Source: Ewingella americana ATCC 33852 (GTDB lineage Bacteria; Pseudomonadota; Gammaproteobacteria; Enterobacterales; Enterobacteriaceae). Taken from it: 64,000 nucleotides of DNA. Within the stretch, counting starts at the first letter, position 1; each line of letters begins with the position of its first letter. The notes beneath the pieces were generated by a model. The model did not search any database. It saw nothing but the letters and a program-made list of their open reading frames with translations, and had not been told where the DNA came from. The position numbers were made by a program, and so were the translations under genes. Positions 35,303 to 47,101 of this stretch are shown piece after piece. Location: positions 1 through 64,000 of the forward strand of contig NZ_JMPJ01000026.1 of assembly GCF_000735345.1 (NCBI RefSeq). Direction: 5' to 3'.

Positions 35303-35946
35303 GGAGCCGTAGAACTGACCGGCTTAGGCGCGAACATGTCGCGGCCTGCTGCATTTTCCGCATCCTGCTTTTTCATCTCTTCTGCCGCAGATTGGGTTGT
35401 GATAACCACCGGCGTTGCATCTTTCACTGTCTCGGCCTGCTTCTCTTTTTCAGAAGCGTGGACGGTCAACAGTTTACGGATCAGCTGCTGAGAAGCCTGC
35501 GTACGCATTTCGCTGATAATGATGTCTTGCTCGTTATCCTTCGCCAGCGCCGTCAACGGGTTGTCGAAGAATGCACGGAATACGGTCACGCGGATAGGAT
35601 AGATATCCTTTCCTGGCAACAGCACCTGCGCATTAACAGTCATCTGCATTTGGTACTCAGCGGTACGGCCATCCTGGAAGATGGAGGCAGTTGCCTGATA
35701 GATTTGTTCCCCCAGTAAGCGCAGAGATGGGATATCCTGACGTTTTGAATCTTCCACAATGGTGACATTGTTCAGACGCAATTGCGTACGGACATCACGC
35801 GCCAGCGGCCCATACGGGTCACCACTGTCGAGCGTGATGGTTTTCATCTCTTCCGGCACGTCAGTGGTACCGCGTAGGTGGAAACCACAACCCGACGTCA
35901 CCAGAACTACAGCACCCAATAACAGCATCAGTATACGATGTCGCAC
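35299..35946 (-). CDS. lptE: LPS-assembly lipoprotein LptE
   Basis: A 215-residue outer-membrane lipoprotein that plugs the LptD barrel. The signal runs to LVTSGC (lipobox) and the mature part shows [28 protein letters not shown] and [24 protein letters not shown] 35946 is chosen as start: a strong site, aaggagg, lies 5 nt before it, overlapping the end of leuS, and a start here aligns with E. coli LptE. An in-frame ATG six codons earlier has that same site inside the coding region. Confidence 0.94.
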   Translation of the reverse strand: MRHRILMLLLGAVVLVTSGCGFHLRGTTDVPEEMKTITLDSGDPYGPLARDVRTQLRLNNVTIVEDSKRQDIPSLRLLGEQIYQATASIFQDGRTAEYQMQMTVNAQVLLPGKDIYPIRVTVFRAFFDNPLTALAKDNEQDIIISEMRTQASQQLIRKLLTVHASEKEKQAETVKDATPVVITTQSAAEEMKKQDAENAAGRDMFAPKPVSSTAP

Positions 35947-35960
35947 AACCCCTCCTTGAC

Positions 35961-38543
35961 TCAACCTACAACCAGGTTAAGCAGTTTGCCTGGAACGTAG
36001 ATGACTTTACGCACAGTCACGCCATCCAGATATTTAGCGACCAGATGTTCTTGTGCAGCACGCTCGCGTACTTGCTCTTCGGTAGCATCCGCAGCAACGG
36101 TAATTTTGCCACGCACTTTGCCGTTAACTTGCACAACCACCAGTTTAGAGTCTTCAACCATAGCTTGCTCATCAGCTTGTGGCCAAGGCGCAGTATCAAC
36201 ATCACCTTCACCGCCCAATGTCTGCCAAAGGCTGAAGCACACGTGTGGGGTGAATGGATAGAGCATACGCACCACGGCCAGCAGCGCTTCTTGCAGCAGC
36301 GCGCGGTCTTGCTCGCTCTCTTGCGGCGCACGCCCCAGCTTGTTCATCAACTCCATCACGGCAGCAATCGCGGTGTTGAAGGTCTGGCGGCGGCCGATAT
36401 CATCGGTCACTTTGGCGATGGTTTTGTGCAGGTCGCGGCGCAAATCTTTCTGCGCTTCAGTCAGTGAAGCAGCGTCCAGAGCCACGGTCGCGCCTTTTTG
36501 CGTGTGTTCGAAGGCCAGTTTCCAGACACGTTTCAGGAAGCGGTTTGCCCCTTCAACGCCGGATTCTTGCCATTCCAGCGTCATTTCTGCTGGAGAAGCA
36601 AACATCATGAACAGACGAACGGTGTCCGCGCCGTACTTCTCAACCATCACCTGAGGGTCGATGCCGTTGTTTTTAGACTTGGACATCTTGCTCATGCCAG
36701 CGTAAACCAGCTCGCGACCTTGTGGATCAGTGGCTTTAACAATGCGGCCTTTCTCGTCGCGCTCAACGGTAGCATCTACCGGAGAAACCCAAACGCGCTC
36801 GCCGCCATTGCCGGTGTAGTAGAAGGCATCAGCCAGCACCATGCCTTGGCACAGCAGGCGTTTAGCCGGTTCGTCAGAGTTGACCAGACCGGCGTCGCGC
36901 ATCAGTTTGTGGAAGAAGCGGAAGTACATCAGGTGCATGATGGCGTGTTCGATGCCGCCCACATATTGGTCCACTGGCAGCCAGTAGTTAGCCGCAGCCG
37001 GGTCCAGCATGCCTTGGTCATACTGCGGGCAGGTGTAGCGCGCGTAGTACCAAGAGGACTCCATAAAGGTATCAAAGGTGTCGGTTTCGCGCAGGCCCGG
37101 CACGCCGTTGACCGTGGTTTTTGCCCACTCTGGGTCAGCTTTGATTGGGCTGGTGATGCCGTCCATGACCACGTCTTCCGGCAGAATAACCGGCAGTTGG
37201 TCTTCTGGCGTTGGGATCACAGTACCATCTTCCAGCGTGATCATTGGGATTGGTGCACCCCAATAGCGCTGGCGTGAAACACCCCAGTCACGCAGGCGAT
37301 AGTTCACCTTGCGCTCGCCCACGCCTAAAGCAACCAGCTTATCGGCGATGGCATTGAAGCCTGCTTCGTGGCTCAGACCGTCAAACTCACCTGAGTTATA
37401 CAAGGTGCCTTTTTCAGTCAGCGCTTCGGCAGTGACGTTTGGCTCTGTGCCGTCGGCGTTAAGGATAACGGGCACGATTGGCAGGTTGTATTTGGTTGCG
37501 AACTCCCAGTCACGCTGGTCGTGGCCCGGAACCGCCATCACGGCGCCAGTGCCGTATTCCATCAAGACGAAGTTAGCGACCCAGATGGCCACTTTCTTGC
37601 CAGTCAGCGGGTGAATAGCAAACAGGCCGGTGTCCATGCCGCGTTTTTCCATGGTCGCCATTTCTGCTTCGGCAACTTTGGTATTGCGGCATTCGTCGAT
37701 GAAATCAGCCAAGGCAGGGTTAGTTGCCGCAGCTTGTAAAGAGAGTGGGTGACCTGCTGCAACCGCAACGTAGGTCGCGCCCAGGAAGGTGTCAGGACGC
37801 GTGGTGTACACGGTGGCTTTCTCTTCACTGTTTTCGACGTCGAAGGTGATCTCAACGCCTTCAGAGCGGCCAATCCAGTTACGCTGCATGGTTTTGACCT
37901 GCTCAGGCCAGCTTTCCAGCGTATCCAAATCGTTAAGCAGTTGGTCGGCATAGGCCGTGATTTTAATGAACCACTGTGGAATTTCTTTGCGTTCCACCTT
38001 GGTATCACAACGCCAGCAGCAGCCGTCGATAACCTGTTCGTTAGCCAAAACGGTTAGGTCGTGCGGGCACCAGTTAACGGCAGAAGTCTTCTTATAGACC
38101 AAACCTTTTTCGTACAGCTTGGTGAAGAACCACTGTTCCCAACGGTAGTAGTCAGGCTGGCAGGTCGCCAGTTCGCGATCCCAGTCATAGCCGAAGCCCA
38201 GCAGTTTTAGCTGGTTCTTCATGTATTCGATGTTTTCGTAGGTCCACGGAGCCGGTGCAGTATTGTTTTTTACCGCAGCGCCTTCCGCCGGTAGCCCAAA
38301 TGCGTCCCAACCAATTGGTTGTAGAACGTTTTTACCCAGCATACGCTGGTAGCGGGAGATCACGTCACCGATGGTGTAGTTACGCACGTGGCCCATATGT
38401 AGGCGGCCGGACGGGTATGGCAACATGGAGAGACAGTAGTACTTCTCTTTGCCAGGCTGCTCGGTAACTTTAAAGGTCTGCTTCTCTTGCCAGTGAAGCT
38501 GAACGTGTGACTCTATTTCTTCTGGGCGGTATTGCTCTTGCAT
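35961..38543 (-). CDS. leuS: Leucyl-tRNA synthetase
   Basis: An 860-residue class I synthetase, equal to E. coli LeuS. HIGH-type motif in [22 protein letters not shown] in [15 protein letters not shown], and the CP1 editing domain between with the [16 protein letters not shown] threonine-rich site and the DQRDWEFA aspartate. It charges tRNA-Leu and edits norvaline. First gene of the leuS-lptE-holA-nadD unit; divergent from ybeL. Confidence 0.99.
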   Translation of the reverse strand: MQEQYRPEEIESHVQLHWQEKQTFKVTEQPGKEKYYCLSMLPYPSGRLHMGHVRNYTIGDVISRYQRMLGKNVLQPIGWDAFGLPAEGAAVKNNTAPAPWTYENIEYMKNQLKLLGFGYDWDRELATCQPDYYRWEQWFFTKLYEKGLVYKKTSAVNWCPHDLTVLANEQVIDGCCWRCDTKVERKEIPQWFIKITAYADQLLNDLDTLESWPEQVKTMQRNWIGRSEGVEITFDVENSEEKATVYTTRPDTFLGATYVAVAAGHPLSLQAAATNPALADFIDECRNTKVAEAEMATMEKRGMDTGLFAIHPLTGKKVAIWVANFVLMEYGTGAVMAVPGHDQRDWEFATKYNLPIVPVILNADGTEPNVTAEALTEKGTLYNSGEFDGLSHEAGFNAIADKLVALGVGERKVNYRLRDWGVSRQRYWGAPIPMITLEDGTVIPTPEDQLPVILPEDVVMDGITSPIKADPEWAKTTVNGVPGLRETDTFDTFMESSWYYARYTCPQYDQGMLDPAAANYWLPVDQYVGGIEHAIMHLMYFRFFHKLMRDAGLVNSDEPAKRLLCQGMVLADAFYYTGNGGERVWVSPVDATVERDEKGRIVKATDPQGRELVYAGMSKMSKSKNNGIDPQVMVEKYGADTVRLFMMFASPAEMTLEWQESGVEGANRFLKRVWKLAFEHTQKGATVALDAASLTEAQKDLRRDLHKTIAKVTDDIGRRQTFNTAIAAVMELMNKLGRAPQESEQDRALLQEALLAVVRMLYPFTPHVCFSLWQTLGGEGDVDTAPWPQADEQAMVEDSKLVVVQVNGKVRGKITVAADATEEQVRERAAQEHLVAKYLDGVTVRKVIYVPGKLLNLVVG

Positions 38544-38813
38544 GGCGGCCGGTGGTCCTGTGAGTGAAAACAGCTACGCCTGTAGCTCAAATAGTTTTAA
38601 TCAAAAGATCCGCATAGCATAGCTGATAAGCGCCTGAGGCAACAACACCAAGCGCGTCGTCAGTGGGGATTTCTGCATGTTGCAGGGTGAATATTCTCAA
38701 AGTGCGAGGCATCTCGGGATATTGTCCGTACCGGATCAGTGATTTACGACTAAAATAAGTGACATGGCTCATGACTGAATGTTCGTTCACGTCGCTTTGA
38801 CTTAGGGGAAATT

Positions 38814-39314
38814 ATGAACAATGTCGCACAGTATTATCGCCAGTTAGTCAGCTCGTTAACCGAGCGTTTGCAAAATGGCGAAAGGGATGTGGATGCTTTG
38901 GTTCAGGATGCTCGCGAAACGTTGCAAAGAGAAGGCAAGCTGACCGATTTGCAAATTGAGCAATTAACCTACTCTGTTCGTCGCGATTTGCGCGAATTTG
39001 CCCGCAGCTACACGGAAAACCGGCAGGTCGCCGCAGTCGAAGACACCGAGGAAGACAGCGTCTTCATGCGCATCATTAAAGAGAGCCTGTGGAAAGAGCT
39101 GGCGGACATGACCGACAAAACCCAGCTTGAATGGAAAGAGGTGTTCAAGGACGTCAATCACCACGGGGTGTATCACAGTGGTGAAGTGGTCGGGCTGGGC
39201 AATCTGGTTTGTGAAAACTGCCACTTTACGCTGGCGGTTTATACCCCAGAAGTACTGAGCAAGTGCCCGAAATGCAATGGCACCGAGTTCACCCGCAAGG
39301 CGTTTGAGCCTTAA
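38814..39314 (+). CDS. ybeL: YbeL, zinc-ribbon protein (DUF1451)
   Basis: A 166-residue protein: a helical, charged N-terminal part (NNVAQYYRQLVSSLTERL, VRRDLREFARSY) and a C-terminal zinc ribbon with C-x2-C (LVCENCHF) and C-x2-C (SKCPKCNG). Function is not established. The place between leuS and the glt operon is the same as in E. coli. ATG 38814 follows ttaggggaa. Confidence 0.93.
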   Translation: MNNVAQYYRQLVSSLTERLQNGERDVDALVQDARETLQREGKLTDLQIEQLTYSVRRDLREFARSYTENRQVAAVEDTEEDSVFMRIIKESLWKELADMTDKTQLEWKEVFKDVNHHGVYHSGEVVGLGNLVCENCHFTLAVYTPEVLSKCPKCNGTEFTRKAFEP

Positions 39315-39344
39315 TCTCTCATCTGCATAAAGCTACATAAACAA

Positions 39345-39371
39345 AAACCGCCAGCATGGGGCTGGCGGTTT
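39345..39371. terminator. Bidirectional terminator between ybeL and gltL
   Basis: A perfect 11-bp stem, aaaccgccagc / gctggcggttt, with A and T runs on both sides, between convergent genes. Confidence 0.88.
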
Positions 39372-39395
39372 GTTAAAAGCGAAAAGCAGATCTGA

Positions 39396-40121
39396 TTAGT
39401 GGAGGATCTTCGCTAAGAAGTCGCGCGCACGGTCAGATTCTGGATTGTTGAAGAAATCGTCTTTATTGCGATCTTCAACGATTTTGCCTTCATCCATGAA
39501 AATTACGCGGTTTGCCACTTTGCGGGCAAAGCCCATTTCATGGGTCACCACCATCATGGTCATGCCTTCGTTCGCCAGTTCAACCATCACGTCCAGCACT
39601 TCGTTGATCATCTCTGGGTCAAGGGCTGAGGTTGGCTCATCAAACAGCATGGCAATCGGGTCCATACACAGTGCACGGGCGATAGCCACGCGCTGCTGCT
39701 GGCCGCCAGAAAGCTGGCCGGGGAATTTATTGGCGTGAGCCGATAACCCGACGCGATCCAGCAGTTTCAGGCCTTTGTCTTTCGCCGCGGCTTTGTCACG
39801 CTTCAAGACTTTGACCTGCGCCAGAGTCAGGTTGTCGATGATAGACAGATGCGGGAACAGCTCGAAATGCTGGAACACCATGCCGACTTTGGCACGCAGC
39901 TGCGCGAGATTGGTTTTCTTGTCATTGACCGGCGTACCGTTGACCAGAATGTCACCTTTCTGCACGGGCTCAAGCCCGTTCACGGTTTTGATAAGCGTTG
40001 ACTTACCTGAACCTGAAGGACCGCACACCACCACAACTTCACCTTTTTTAACGTCGGTGCTGCAATCGGTCAGCACCTGGAAGTGACCATACCATTTAGA
40101 AACATTCTTCAGTGAAATCAT
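39396..40121 (-). CDS. gltL: Glutamate/aspartate ABC transporter ATPase GltL
   Basis: A 241-residue ATPase with Walker [13 protein letters not shown], signature [15 protein letters not shown], Walker [15 protein letters not shown] and H-loop VVTHEMGFA. It powers GltJK. Length matches E. coli. Last gene of gltIJKL; start overlaps the gltK stop by 4 bp. Confidence 0.97.
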   Translation of the reverse strand: MISLKNVSKWYGHFQVLTDCSTDVKKGEVVVVCGPSGSGKSTLIKTVNGLEPVQKGDILVNGTPVNDKKTNLAQLRAKVGMVFQHFELFPHLSIIDNLTLAQVKVLKRDKAAAKDKGLKLLDRVGLSAHANKFPGQLSGGQQQRVAIARALCMDPIAMLFDEPTSALDPEMINEVLDVMVELANEGMTMMVVTHEMGFARKVANRVIFMDEGKIVEDRNKDDFFNNPESDRARDFLAKILH

Positions 40122-40795
40122 GAAACTGTCCTTTTCTTCAAATAACGCACCAGCAAGGAAGCGGAAAGGCTGATAACAAAATAGATAGCGCCGGCGAACA
40201 GCACCATTTCGACTAAGGTACCGTCGCGGTCGCCGATGTTAGAGGCGCTGCGGAAGAAGTCCGCCAGACCGAGCACGTACACCAGCGAAGTATCTTGGAA
40301 CAATACAATCGCCTGAGTCAGCAACAGTGGCACCATCGCGCGGAATGCCTGCGGCAGAATAACCAGCTTCATGGCTTGCCATTGGGTCATCCCCAAGGCC
40401 AGCGCGGCGGAGGATTGGCCGCGAGCGATACTGATTATCCCTGCACGAATAATTTCAGAGTAATAGGCCGCTTCGAACAGGGCGAAAGCCACCATCGCTG
40501 AAATCAAACGAATGTCGGTTTTAGGTGACAGGCCCAGCACCTTTTGCAGGAAGCTTGGCACAATCAGGTAGAACCACAACAGCACCATCACCAATGGAAT
40601 GGCGCGGAAAATGTTCACGTAGGCGGTGGCGAACCAGCTGATCGGTTTGAACGATGATAGGCGCATTACCGCCAGCAGCGTGCCCCACAGAATACCCACC
40701 ACGATAGCAATGGCGGTGATTTCCAGCGTGACCAGCATGCCTTGCCATAAGTAAGGCAGGCCGGGGCCGATAGAACTCCAGTCGAATTCATGCAT
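40118..40795 (-). CDS. gltK: Glutamate/aspartate ABC transporter permease GltK
   Basis: A 225-residue HisM-type permease, five predicted helices, with the EAA loop [34 protein letters not shown] that contacts GltL. Pairs with GltJ, 2 bp upstream. Length matches E. coli (224). Confidence 0.96.
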   Translation of the reverse strand: MHEFDWSSIGPGLPYLWQGMLVTLEITAIAIVVGILWGTLLAVMRLSSFKPISWFATAYVNIFRAIPLVMVLLWFYLIVPSFLQKVLGLSPKTDIRLISAMVAFALFEAAYYSEIIRAGIISIARGQSSAALALGMTQWQAMKLVILPQAFRAMVPLLLTQAIVLFQDTSLVYVLGLADFFRSASNIGDRDGTLVEMVLFAGAIYFVISLSASLLVRYLKKRTVS

Positions 40796-40797
40796 GA

Positions 40798-41538
40798 TTA
40801 TTTACCTCCCATGTTGCCCGGCAGGCGGACTTTGCGTTCTACAAAATGCATCAGCAGCATGATCACTGCATTGATGAGCACGTAGGCAACAGTAATGGCA
40901 GTAAATGACTCATAAGCGTGCGCGGAGTAATCCAGCAGTTTCCCAGCTTGTGCCGCCATATCCACCAAACCAATGGTGGAAGCGATTGCGGAGTTCTTCA
41001 CCAAGTTGACCATCTCAGAGGTCATTGGCGGAACAATCACGCGATAAGCATTCGGCAGCAGCACATAACGATAGGTTTGCGGCAGGGTCAGGCCCATGGC
41101 CAAACCGGCGTTGCGCTGGCCGCGAGGCAGAGACTGAATTGCAGCACGAACCTGCTCACAGACACGCGCTGCGGTGAACAACCCGAGGCAGATAACGGAT
41201 GAGGAGAAGAATTGCACGTTCGGCGGAAGTTCTGATTTAAACCATGTGCCAATGCTTTCCGGCAGCAGTTCTGGCACCACCAGATACCACGTAAAGAATT
41301 GGACAATCAGCGGTACGTTACGGAACAGCTCAACGTAGCAGGTGCCGATACCCGAGAGAAAACGGTTGGGGACGGTACGCAAGATACCGAACAGAGAGCC
41401 GACAAAGAAAGCGATAATCCAGGCGCACACTGACAGTGCGACGGTGACCTGAAATCCATTCCAAATCCAGCCAAGATAAGTGGTATTCCCGAAGGGGGCT
41501 TGTTGCAGAAAAATGCCCCAGTTCCAATCTATAGACAT
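40798..41538 (-). CDS. gltJ: Glutamate/aspartate ABC transporter permease GltJ
   Basis: A 246-residue HisM-type permease (E. coli 246) starting [24 protein letters not shown]. The EAA loop is [34 protein letters not shown]. It forms a heterodimer with GltK. Separated from gltI by 229 bp that hold a partial terminator. Confidence 0.96.
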   Translation of the reverse strand: MSIDWNWGIFLQQAPFGNTTYLGWIWNGFQVTVALSVCAWIIAFFVGSLFGILRTVPNRFLSGIGTCYVELFRNVPLIVQFFTWYLVVPELLPESIGTWFKSELPPNVQFFSSSVICLGLFTAARVCEQVRAAIQSLPRGQRNAGLAMGLTLPQTYRYVLLPNAYRVIVPPMTSEMVNLVKNSAIASTIGLVDMAAQAGKLLDYSAHAYESFTAITVAYVLINAVIMLLMHFVERKVRLPGNMGGK

Positions 41539-41608
41539 AAAAACTCCATAATGCGCGTGAACGCAACCCTACTGAGTGATGACGAACCAATCCCATGCTG
41601 ATTGACGC

Positions 41609-41767
41609 AAAAATGCGAGGTGGGGAACGACCACCCCGCATTCCGGTCTTGCTGCCTTTGCAGGCTGTCATCACAAGGCTGGTGGGCCAGCCCTTTATTT
41701 CCCCTCGGCAATTGCACTGCAATCACGTTGGGGTCTTCCCGTCTGTCTTATTATCTGACTACGAAAC
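41609..41767 (-). ncRNA. sroC: SroC-like 3' RNA of the gltI transcript (candidate)
   Basis: In E. coli the gltI-gltJ spacer yields SroC, an RNA that sponges GcvB. The spacer here, 229 bp without a gene, has an intrinsic terminator on the minus strand: ATGCGGGGTGG pairs with CCACCTCGCAT (one G-U pair) and a T5 run ends at 41609. That would split the gltI mRNA from gltJKL and leave an RNA of similar size to SroC. Sequence similarity to E. coli SroC was not checked; the call rests on place and terminator. The 5' end is arbitrary. Confidence 0.5.
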
Positions 41768-42664
41768 TTACAGCGCTTTGTCGTTAGGCGCTTTGAACAG
41801 AGCTTGCATGTCGTCTGACAGTTCGAAGTTCATGTTCAGGTTTTTCGGAGGAATAGGCTGCTTGAACCACTTATCAAACCATTTGGCAGCTTCGCCAGAA
41901 GTTTGGGTTTGCGCGATGGTGTCATCGACCAGCGTTTTAAAGCCAGCGTCGTCTTTACGCAGCATACAGCCGTAAGCTTCTTTGGATTGAGGCGTGCCTA
42001 CGATGACCCAGTCATCAGGCTTTTTAGCTTTAGCACGTTCGCCAGCCAGCAGGGCGTCATCCATCATGAAGGCGACAGCACGGCCCGTTTCCAGCGTACG
42101 GAAGGAGTCACCGTGGTCTTTCGCACTGATAATGCGCAGGCCCAGTTTCTTCTCTTCATTCAGCTTGTTCAGCAGGATTTCAGAGGTTGTCCCTGAAGTC
42201 ACTACGACGGTTTTGCCTTTCAGGTCATCGAAATCTTTAATTTCGGAGCCTTTTTTCACCAGCAGACGGGTGCCGATGATGAAGATGGTGTCAGAGAAAG
42301 CCGCTTGTTGCTGGCGCTCTGCGTTGTTGGTGGTTGAGCCACACTCAAAATCGTAAGTGCCGTTTTGCAGCAGTGGAATACGGTTTTGCGAAGTGATAGG
42401 CATCAGTTTGACTTGCAGGTTAGGCAAGTTGAGTTTTTTCTTTACTGCTTCAACGATGGCGTTGGAGTAGTCCTGAGAGTAACCCACCACTTTTTGATTA
42501 TTATCGTAATAAGAAAATGGCACAGAAGACTCACGGTGACCGACGACGATAACGCCGTTATCTTTGATTTTCTTCAGGGTACCGTTCAGGTCTTCTGCAT
42601 GGGCTACGCTACTTGCTGCCAAGCCTGCCAGCAGTACCGATAACGCCAATTTGCGCATTTGCAT
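41768..42664 (-). CDS. gltI: Glutamate/aspartate periplasmic binding protein GltI
   Basis: A 298-residue exported binding protein; signal peptide residues 1-23 (ends SVAHA). Conserved parts are GVIVVGHRESSVPFSYYDN, SQNRIPLLQNGTYDFECGSTTN and the SAKDHGDSFRTLETGRAVAFMMDDALL hinge-lobe segment, nearly the E. coli sequence. It delivers glutamate and aspartate to GltJKL. ATG 42664 follows aaaggag. Confidence 0.97.
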   Translation of the reverse strand: MQMRKLALSVLLAGLAASSVAHAEDLNGTLKKIKDNGVIVVGHRESSVPFSYYDNNQKVVGYSQDYSNAIVEAVKKKLNLPNLQVKLMPITSQNRIPLLQNGTYDFECGSTTNNAERQQQAAFSDTIFIIGTRLLVKKGSEIKDFDDLKGKTVVVTSGTTSEILLNKLNEEKKLGLRIISAKDHGDSFRTLETGRAVAFMMDDALLAGERAKAKKPDDWVIVGTPQSKEAYGCMLRKDDAGFKTLVDDTIAQTQTSGEAAKWFDKWFKQPIPPKNLNMNFELSDDMQALFKAPNDKAL

Positions 42665-43039
42665 TGTCCAACTCCTTTGCTGTCGTTAAAGATCCACACC
42701 GAGGGATCAGGAAGCACTTATGAATCGTAAAGCTCATAGCCAATTCGAACTTACTCAGCTTCGAAAATAGCTGAATGTGAAGATAATGAAACCACAATGT
42801 TTCTTTTTTGAGACGAGACACGCACCAAATTAATGCAATAAAACATTCATGCACCGCGTATGAGTATGTTTTTTAAACGTTTGGTTCCACTATGGTGCAC
42901 TGCCTCAGCAAAAATAAGTAAAAGGATAGCTTTCATAGAGATAAAGCAATAAACGTGCCAGTGAATGGATTGTTTAGGGGAATTAGCGGCAAAAAAAACG
43001 GGCGCCGTTTGGCACCCGTAGAGGAGATATTGCGAAGGG
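42665..43039. other. Intergenic region before gltI, with the lnt terminator
   Basis: A 375-bp AT-rich spacer. It holds the gltI promoter and leader and, at its far end, the lnt terminator. No exact CACAACAY GcvB motif is seen in the near leader. No supported gene. Confidence 0.5.
42991..43019 (-). terminator. Terminator of lnt
   Basis: A 9-bp stem acgggtgcc / ggcgcccgt (one G-U pair) followed by eight T residues on the minus strand, 20 bp after lnt. Confidence 0.92.
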
Positions 43040-44575
43040 TTATTGGCGCTTATGCCGCTGATTCAGGAACAGCGAGACGCCCGCCAGCAGCAGCGTGAGG
43101 ATCCACGTCGGCCACCAGCCAAAGCGCGCATAAGGCGTAATGCCGGTGGTTGGCGTCACTTCAACATTCAGCACCTGACGCGTAAATTGCGGCAATTCAG
43201 CAATCATATCGCCATTGGCGTCAACCGCCGCGGTCACACCATTGTTGGTGCTACGCAGCAGAGGGCGGCCCAATTCCAAGGCGCGCATGCGGGCCATCTG
43301 GAAGTGCTGCCACGGGCCGATTGAGTGACCGAACCACGCATCGTTAGAGATAGTCAGCAGGAAATCAGTGTCAGGCTGGAAGTTATCCCGAACCTGCTCG
43401 CCAAAGACGATTTCATAGCAGATGGCAGTGGTCAGATTCATGCCGCTCACCATCAATGGCTTCTGCACATAGTCGCCGCTGCTCAGACCCGACATTGGCA
43501 AGTCAAAGAAGGGGGCTAATGGGCGCAAAATGGCCTCCAGCGGAACAAATTCGCCGAAAGGCACCAGATGGTGTTTATCAAAACGGTTGCTGTCCGGGTA
43601 GCGGTAAGGCTTATCGCCGCCGAGCACAATGGCACTGTTATACACGTGCATATCCTGACTGGTGCGGCGTGCATCAATGATGCCGGTCACCAGCTGGGAG
43701 CCTTGCGAACGGTAGAGGTCATCCATCATGGTCAGGAACTGCTGCTGGTCTGATTCAATGTCCGAAATCGCTGATTCCGGCCAGATAATCATCTTCGCTT
43801 TCCCTAAATAAGGCCGACTAAGGTCCATATAGGTTTGCAGCGCGCTGACTAAGGCTTTCGGATCCCACTTCATGGACTGCGGGATGTTGCCCTGCACCAG
43901 CGCCACGTCGACTTTCTTCTGCTCTTGTGGCTGATACCAATGCACGCCGCGCAGTGACAGAGGCAGCAGCAGTAAGGCTAAAGCTACCACCGCCGCAATA
44001 ACCTTGCGCTGATAGACCGCGTAAACCAGCAAGCCGCTGATGGAGGTCAGCAGCAGGGTGATGCTGTCGACACCGGCAATAGGCGCTAAACCTTTCAGCG
44101 GGCCATCAATCTGGCTGTAGCCAAATTGCAGCCATGGGAAGCCGGTAAGCACCCAGCCACGCAGGAACTCGGTGATTTGCCACAGGGCAGGGGCGGCCAG
44201 AGCCAGCTTCCACCACGTGGTTTTAGGCCACAGCCGCGCCAGCAAACCGGCGAACAGCATGGTGTAAAGCGACAGATAACAGGCCAGCAGCACCACTAAA
44301 AATAGGTTGATGGCTTCCGGCATGCCGCCAAAGGTGGCGATGCTGACATACACCCAGTTTACGCCGCTGCCAAACAGACCCATCCCCCAGAAGAAGCCTA
44401 TCCACGCGGCCTGTGCCGGACGGCGATCAAGCGTTAGAGCGAATAAACCAAACAGGGAGACCAGTGCCGCAGGCCAGTGATCGTAAGGGGAGAAGGCAAG
44501 GGTGCCACAGGCACCGAATAAGAGCGCCAGCAGGATGCGAACCCGCTGGCGTTGGTATAAAGAGGCAATTGCCAT
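43040..44575 (-). CDS. lnt: Apolipoprotein N-acyltransferase Lnt
   Basis: A 511-residue inner-membrane enzyme that adds the third acyl chain to lipoproteins. About eight helices surround a periplasmic nitrilase-like domain with the triad Glu ([10 protein letters not shown]), Lys ([13 protein letters not shown]) and Cys ([14 protein letters not shown]). Length is that of E. coli Lnt (512). It follows ybeX by 7 bp in the ybeZ-ybeY-ybeX-lnt unit. Confidence 0.97.
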   Translation of the reverse strand: MAIASLYQRQRVRILLALLFGACGTLAFSPYDHWPAALVSLFGLFALTLDRRPAQAAWIGFFWGMGLFGSGVNWVYVSIATFGGMPEAINLFLVVLLACYLSLYTMLFAGLLARLWPKTTWWKLALAAPALWQITEFLRGWVLTGFPWLQFGYSQIDGPLKGLAPIAGVDSITLLLTSISGLLVYAVYQRKVIAAVVALALLLLPLSLRGVHWYQPQEQKKVDVALVQGNIPQSMKWDPKALVSALQTYMDLSRPYLGKAKMIIWPESAISDIESDQQQFLTMMDDLYRSQGSQLVTGIIDARRTSQDMHVYNSAIVLGGDKPYRYPDSNRFDKHHLVPFGEFVPLEAILRPLAPFFDLPMSGLSSGDYVQKPLMVSGMNLTTAICYEIVFGEQVRDNFQPDTDFLLTISNDAWFGHSIGPWQHFQMARMRALELGRPLLRSTNNGVTAAVDANGDMIAELPQFTRQVLNVEVTPTTGITPYARFGWWPTWILTLLLAGVSLFLNQRHKRQ

Positions 44576-44582
44576 GGAGTAA

Positions 44583-45461
44583 TTATTCTTCCAATATCGG
44601 TTGCGGCGCGTCGTCCGGTATTTTTACGTGAACCTGAATAATACGTCGGCTGTCGGCCATGGCAACTTTGAACAGGTAACCGTCAATTTCAATGGTTTCG
44701 CCACGAGCGGGCAAATGACCAAAGGACTGCATTACCAAGCCACCAATGGTATCGACTTCATCGTCGCTGTAGCTGGTCTGGAAGACTTCGTTGAAGTCCT
44801 CGATAGGAGCCAGCGCGCGGACGGTATAGGTGTGGCGGCTGAGTTGGCGAATATCCAAATCTTCCGCTTCGTCATACTCGTCATCGATTTCACCCACGAT
44901 AAGCTCAAGGATGTCTTCGATGGTCACCAAGCCAGATACGCCGCCGAACTCGTCGACCACGATAGCCATATGGTAACGCTGTGAGCGGAACTCCTTCAGC
45001 ATGCGGTCAACGCGCTTGCTTTCCGGCACCACCACGGCGGTTCTCAATACTTTATCAATGCTGAAGGGTTCGGATTCTGTGCGCATAAACGGCAACAGGT
45101 CCTTGGCCATCAGGATGCCTTCAATGTGGTCCTTATCTTCGCTGATCACTGGGAAGCGTGAATGCGCTGACTCAATAATGACGTCAAGACACTCTTCCAG
45201 CGGTTGGTTGCGTTTAAGCGTGATCATTTGCGAACGTGGGATCATGATGTCACGAACGCGCTGCTCGGCGATATCCATCACGCCTTCCAGCATGTCACGG
45301 GTATCGGGATCGATCAGGTCGTTTTGTTCGGAATCACGGATCAGCTCGACCAGATCGCCACGGTTTTTGGGTTCGCCGTGAAATAACTGGTTGAGAATAA
45401 GGGAAAAGAAGCCCTTCTTGGGACTGGGGCTATCACTATTTTGTGAATGGTCATCGCTCAT
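44583..45461 (-). CDS. ybeX: CBS/transporter-associated domain protein YbeX (CorC)
   Basis: A 292-residue cytosolic protein with a CBS pair ([56 protein letters not shown]) and a C-terminal CorC_HlyC domain ([15 protein letters not shown]). Linked to Mg2+/Co2+ efflux and, more recently, to ribosome metabolism together with YbeY. E. coli length 292. Third gene of the unit. Confidence 0.96.
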   Translation of the reverse strand: MSDDHSQNSDSPSPKKGFFSLILNQLFHGEPKNRGDLVELIRDSEQNDLIDPDTRDMLEGVMDIAEQRVRDIMIPRSQMITLKRNQPLEECLDVIIESAHSRFPVISEDKDHIEGILMAKDLLPFMRTESEPFSIDKVLRTAVVVPESKRVDRMLKEFRSQRYHMAIVVDEFGGVSGLVTIEDILELIVGEIDDEYDEAEDLDIRQLSRHTYTVRALAPIEDFNEVFQTSYSDDEVDTIGGLVMQSFGHLPARGETIEIDGYLFKVAMADSRRIIQVHVKIPDDAPQPILEE

Positions 45462-45554
45462 GGCGTTTGGTTAAATTTACTCTTATAAAGGGAAATAATG
45501 ACTAGCAAAAACGGAGGTCCCCCAAGGTTTATGGCGATGGGGGAGGCGTTAGCG

Positions 45555-46046
45555 CTAGTCTCGAATGTCGTCTTTGGCGTCATCTTCAATGAAAATATAC
45601 GGGTCCGGATAACCCAGACTTTGCATAATTTCTATCTCGATGGACTCCATTTCTTCGGCTTCTTCATCGACGATGTGGTCATACCCTAGCAGATGCAGAC
45701 TGCCGTGAACAACCATATGCGCCCAATGCGCCAGCAGTTCTTTTTGCTGCTCCTGCGCTTCTTTTTCAACCACCTGACGGCAGATGACCAGATCACCCAG
45801 CAGAGGCAATTCCATACCCGGCGGAGCTTCGAACGGGAAGGATAACACGTTGGTCGATTTGTCTTTACCACGATAAGTCATATTCAGCTCGTGACTTTCC
45901 GCTTCATCTACCAGACGGATAGTCACTTCTGACTCTTCCTGAAACTGTGGCAGGACGACGTCCAGCCATTTTTGGAAATCACTTTCCGTGGGTAAACCCT
46001 CGCTGTTTTCACACGCGATTTGCAAATCGAGAATAACCTGAGTCAT
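45555..46046 (-). CDS. ybeY: Endoribonuclease YbeY
   Basis: A 163-residue metal-dependent RNase that matures the 3' end of 16S rRNA and takes part in ribosome quality control. The zinc site is the H-x3-H-x5-H motif in [14 protein letters not shown], and the conserved arginine lies in [17 protein letters not shown]. Its ATG overlaps the ybeZ stop (ATGA). A 93-bp gap separates it from ybeX. Confidence 0.97.
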   Translation of the reverse strand: MTQVILDLQIACENSEGLPTESDFQKWLDVVLPQFQEESEVTIRLVDEAESHELNMTYRGKDKSTNVLSFPFEAPPGMELPLLGDLVICRQVVEKEAQEQQKELLAHWAHMVVHGSLHLLGYDHIVDEEAEEMESIEIEIMQSLGYPDPYIFIEDDAKDDIRD

Positions 46047-47101
46047 TGATTAACCTGTTGTGACGACGGCTGATGAGATTCCTGACGACGTTGTTCAGCA
46101 ATGGCATCGCGACGTTTTTGATCTTCTTCTTCCCAAGCCTCATAGGCTACCACGATACGGGCTACCACGGGATGACGAACCACGTCTTCGCTATGGAAGA
46201 AATTGAAACTTAGTTCATCAACCGACGAAAGCACTTCGATAGCATGGCGCAGGCCAGACTTCTGGTGACGCGGCAGGTCAATCTGCGTGACGTCTCCGGT
46301 GATCACGGCTTTGGAGTTAAAACCAATACGCGTCAGGAACATTTTCATCTGTTCAATCGAGGTGTTTTGGCTTTCATCCAAAATGATAAAGGCGTCGTTG
46401 AGTGTGCGACCGCGCATGTAAGCCAGCGGGGCGACTTCAATCACGTTGCGCTCAATCAGCTTTTCGACTTTCTCAAAGCCGAGCATTTCGAACAGCGCGT
46501 CATACAGCGGGCGCAGATAAGGGTCAACTTTCTGGCTGAGGTCACCCGGCAGGAAGCCCAGTTTCTCACCGGCTTCAACAGCAGGGCGGGTCAGCAGAAT
46601 GCGGCGCACGTCTTGACGCTCAAGAGCATCGACGGCTGCTGCCACGGCGAGATAGGTTTTACCCGTACCCGCAGGCCCGATACCAAAGGTGATATCGTGG
46701 TCGAGAATGTTGGCAATGTACTGCGCCTGATTTGGCGTGCGTGGCTTCACCATGCCGCGCTTGGTCTTGATGATCACCGCTTTACCGTAGTCAGGAACGC
46801 TCTCGGCGGTCTGCTCCAGCACGCGGCTCTCTTTGATGGCCAGATGGATTTGCTCAGGATCGATATCCTGAATCTCTCCCCGTAACGGCGCGGTATCGAC
46901 GTATAAATCACGCAGAATATTGACCGCGGCGGTCACAGGCAGACTTTTTCCTACCAGTTTAAAGGCGTTATCACGACGGTTGATTTCAACGCCCAACCGA
47001 CGCTCCAGTTGCTTGATGTTGTCATCAAACGGCCCGCACAGGCTCAGCAAACGCTGATTGTCTTCAGGCTCTAGCAAAATCTCTTGTGTTACAACGTTCA
47101 A
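46043..47101 (-). CDS. ybeZ: PhoH-like ATPase YbeZ (PhoL), TTG start
   Basis: A 352-residue PhoH-family P-loop ATPase. Walker [20 protein letters not shown], Walker [11 protein letters not shown] and [10 protein letters not shown] are present. It binds YbeY and probably acts as an RNA helicase in ribosome biogenesis. TTG 47101 is chosen: GAGGA lies about 6 nt upstream, and [12 protein letters not shown] then aligns with the start of E. coli YbeZ (MNIDTREITLEP). The GTG at 47119 has no ribosome-binding site. A TTG start may keep expression low. Confidence 0.93.
   Translation of the reverse strand: MNVVTQEILLEPEDNQRLLSLCGPFDDNIKQLERRLGVEINRRDNAFKLVGKSLPVTAAVNILRDLYVDTAPLRGEIQDIDPEQIHLAIKESRVLEQTAESVPDYGKAVIIKTKRGMVKPRTPNQAQYIANILDHDITFGIGPAGTGKTYLAVAAAVDALERQDVRRILLTRPAVEAGEKLGFLPGDLSQKVDPYLRPLYDALFEMLGFEKVEKLIERNVIEVAPLAYMRGRTLNDAFIILDESQNTSIEQMKMFLTRIGFNSKAVITGDVTQIDLPRHQKSGLRHAIEVLSSVDELSFNFFHSEDVVRHPVVARIVVAYEAWEEEDQKRRDAIAEQRRQESHQPSSQQVNQ

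Noticed and set aside
38587-38790. 67-codon minus-strand frame upstream of leuS
   Set aside because: Lies in the divergent leuS/ybeL promoter region, no ribosome-binding site and no family features.
42665-42760. GcvB target before gltI
   Set aside because: No CACAACAY-type motif found in the near leader, unlike the ABC operon at 21371.
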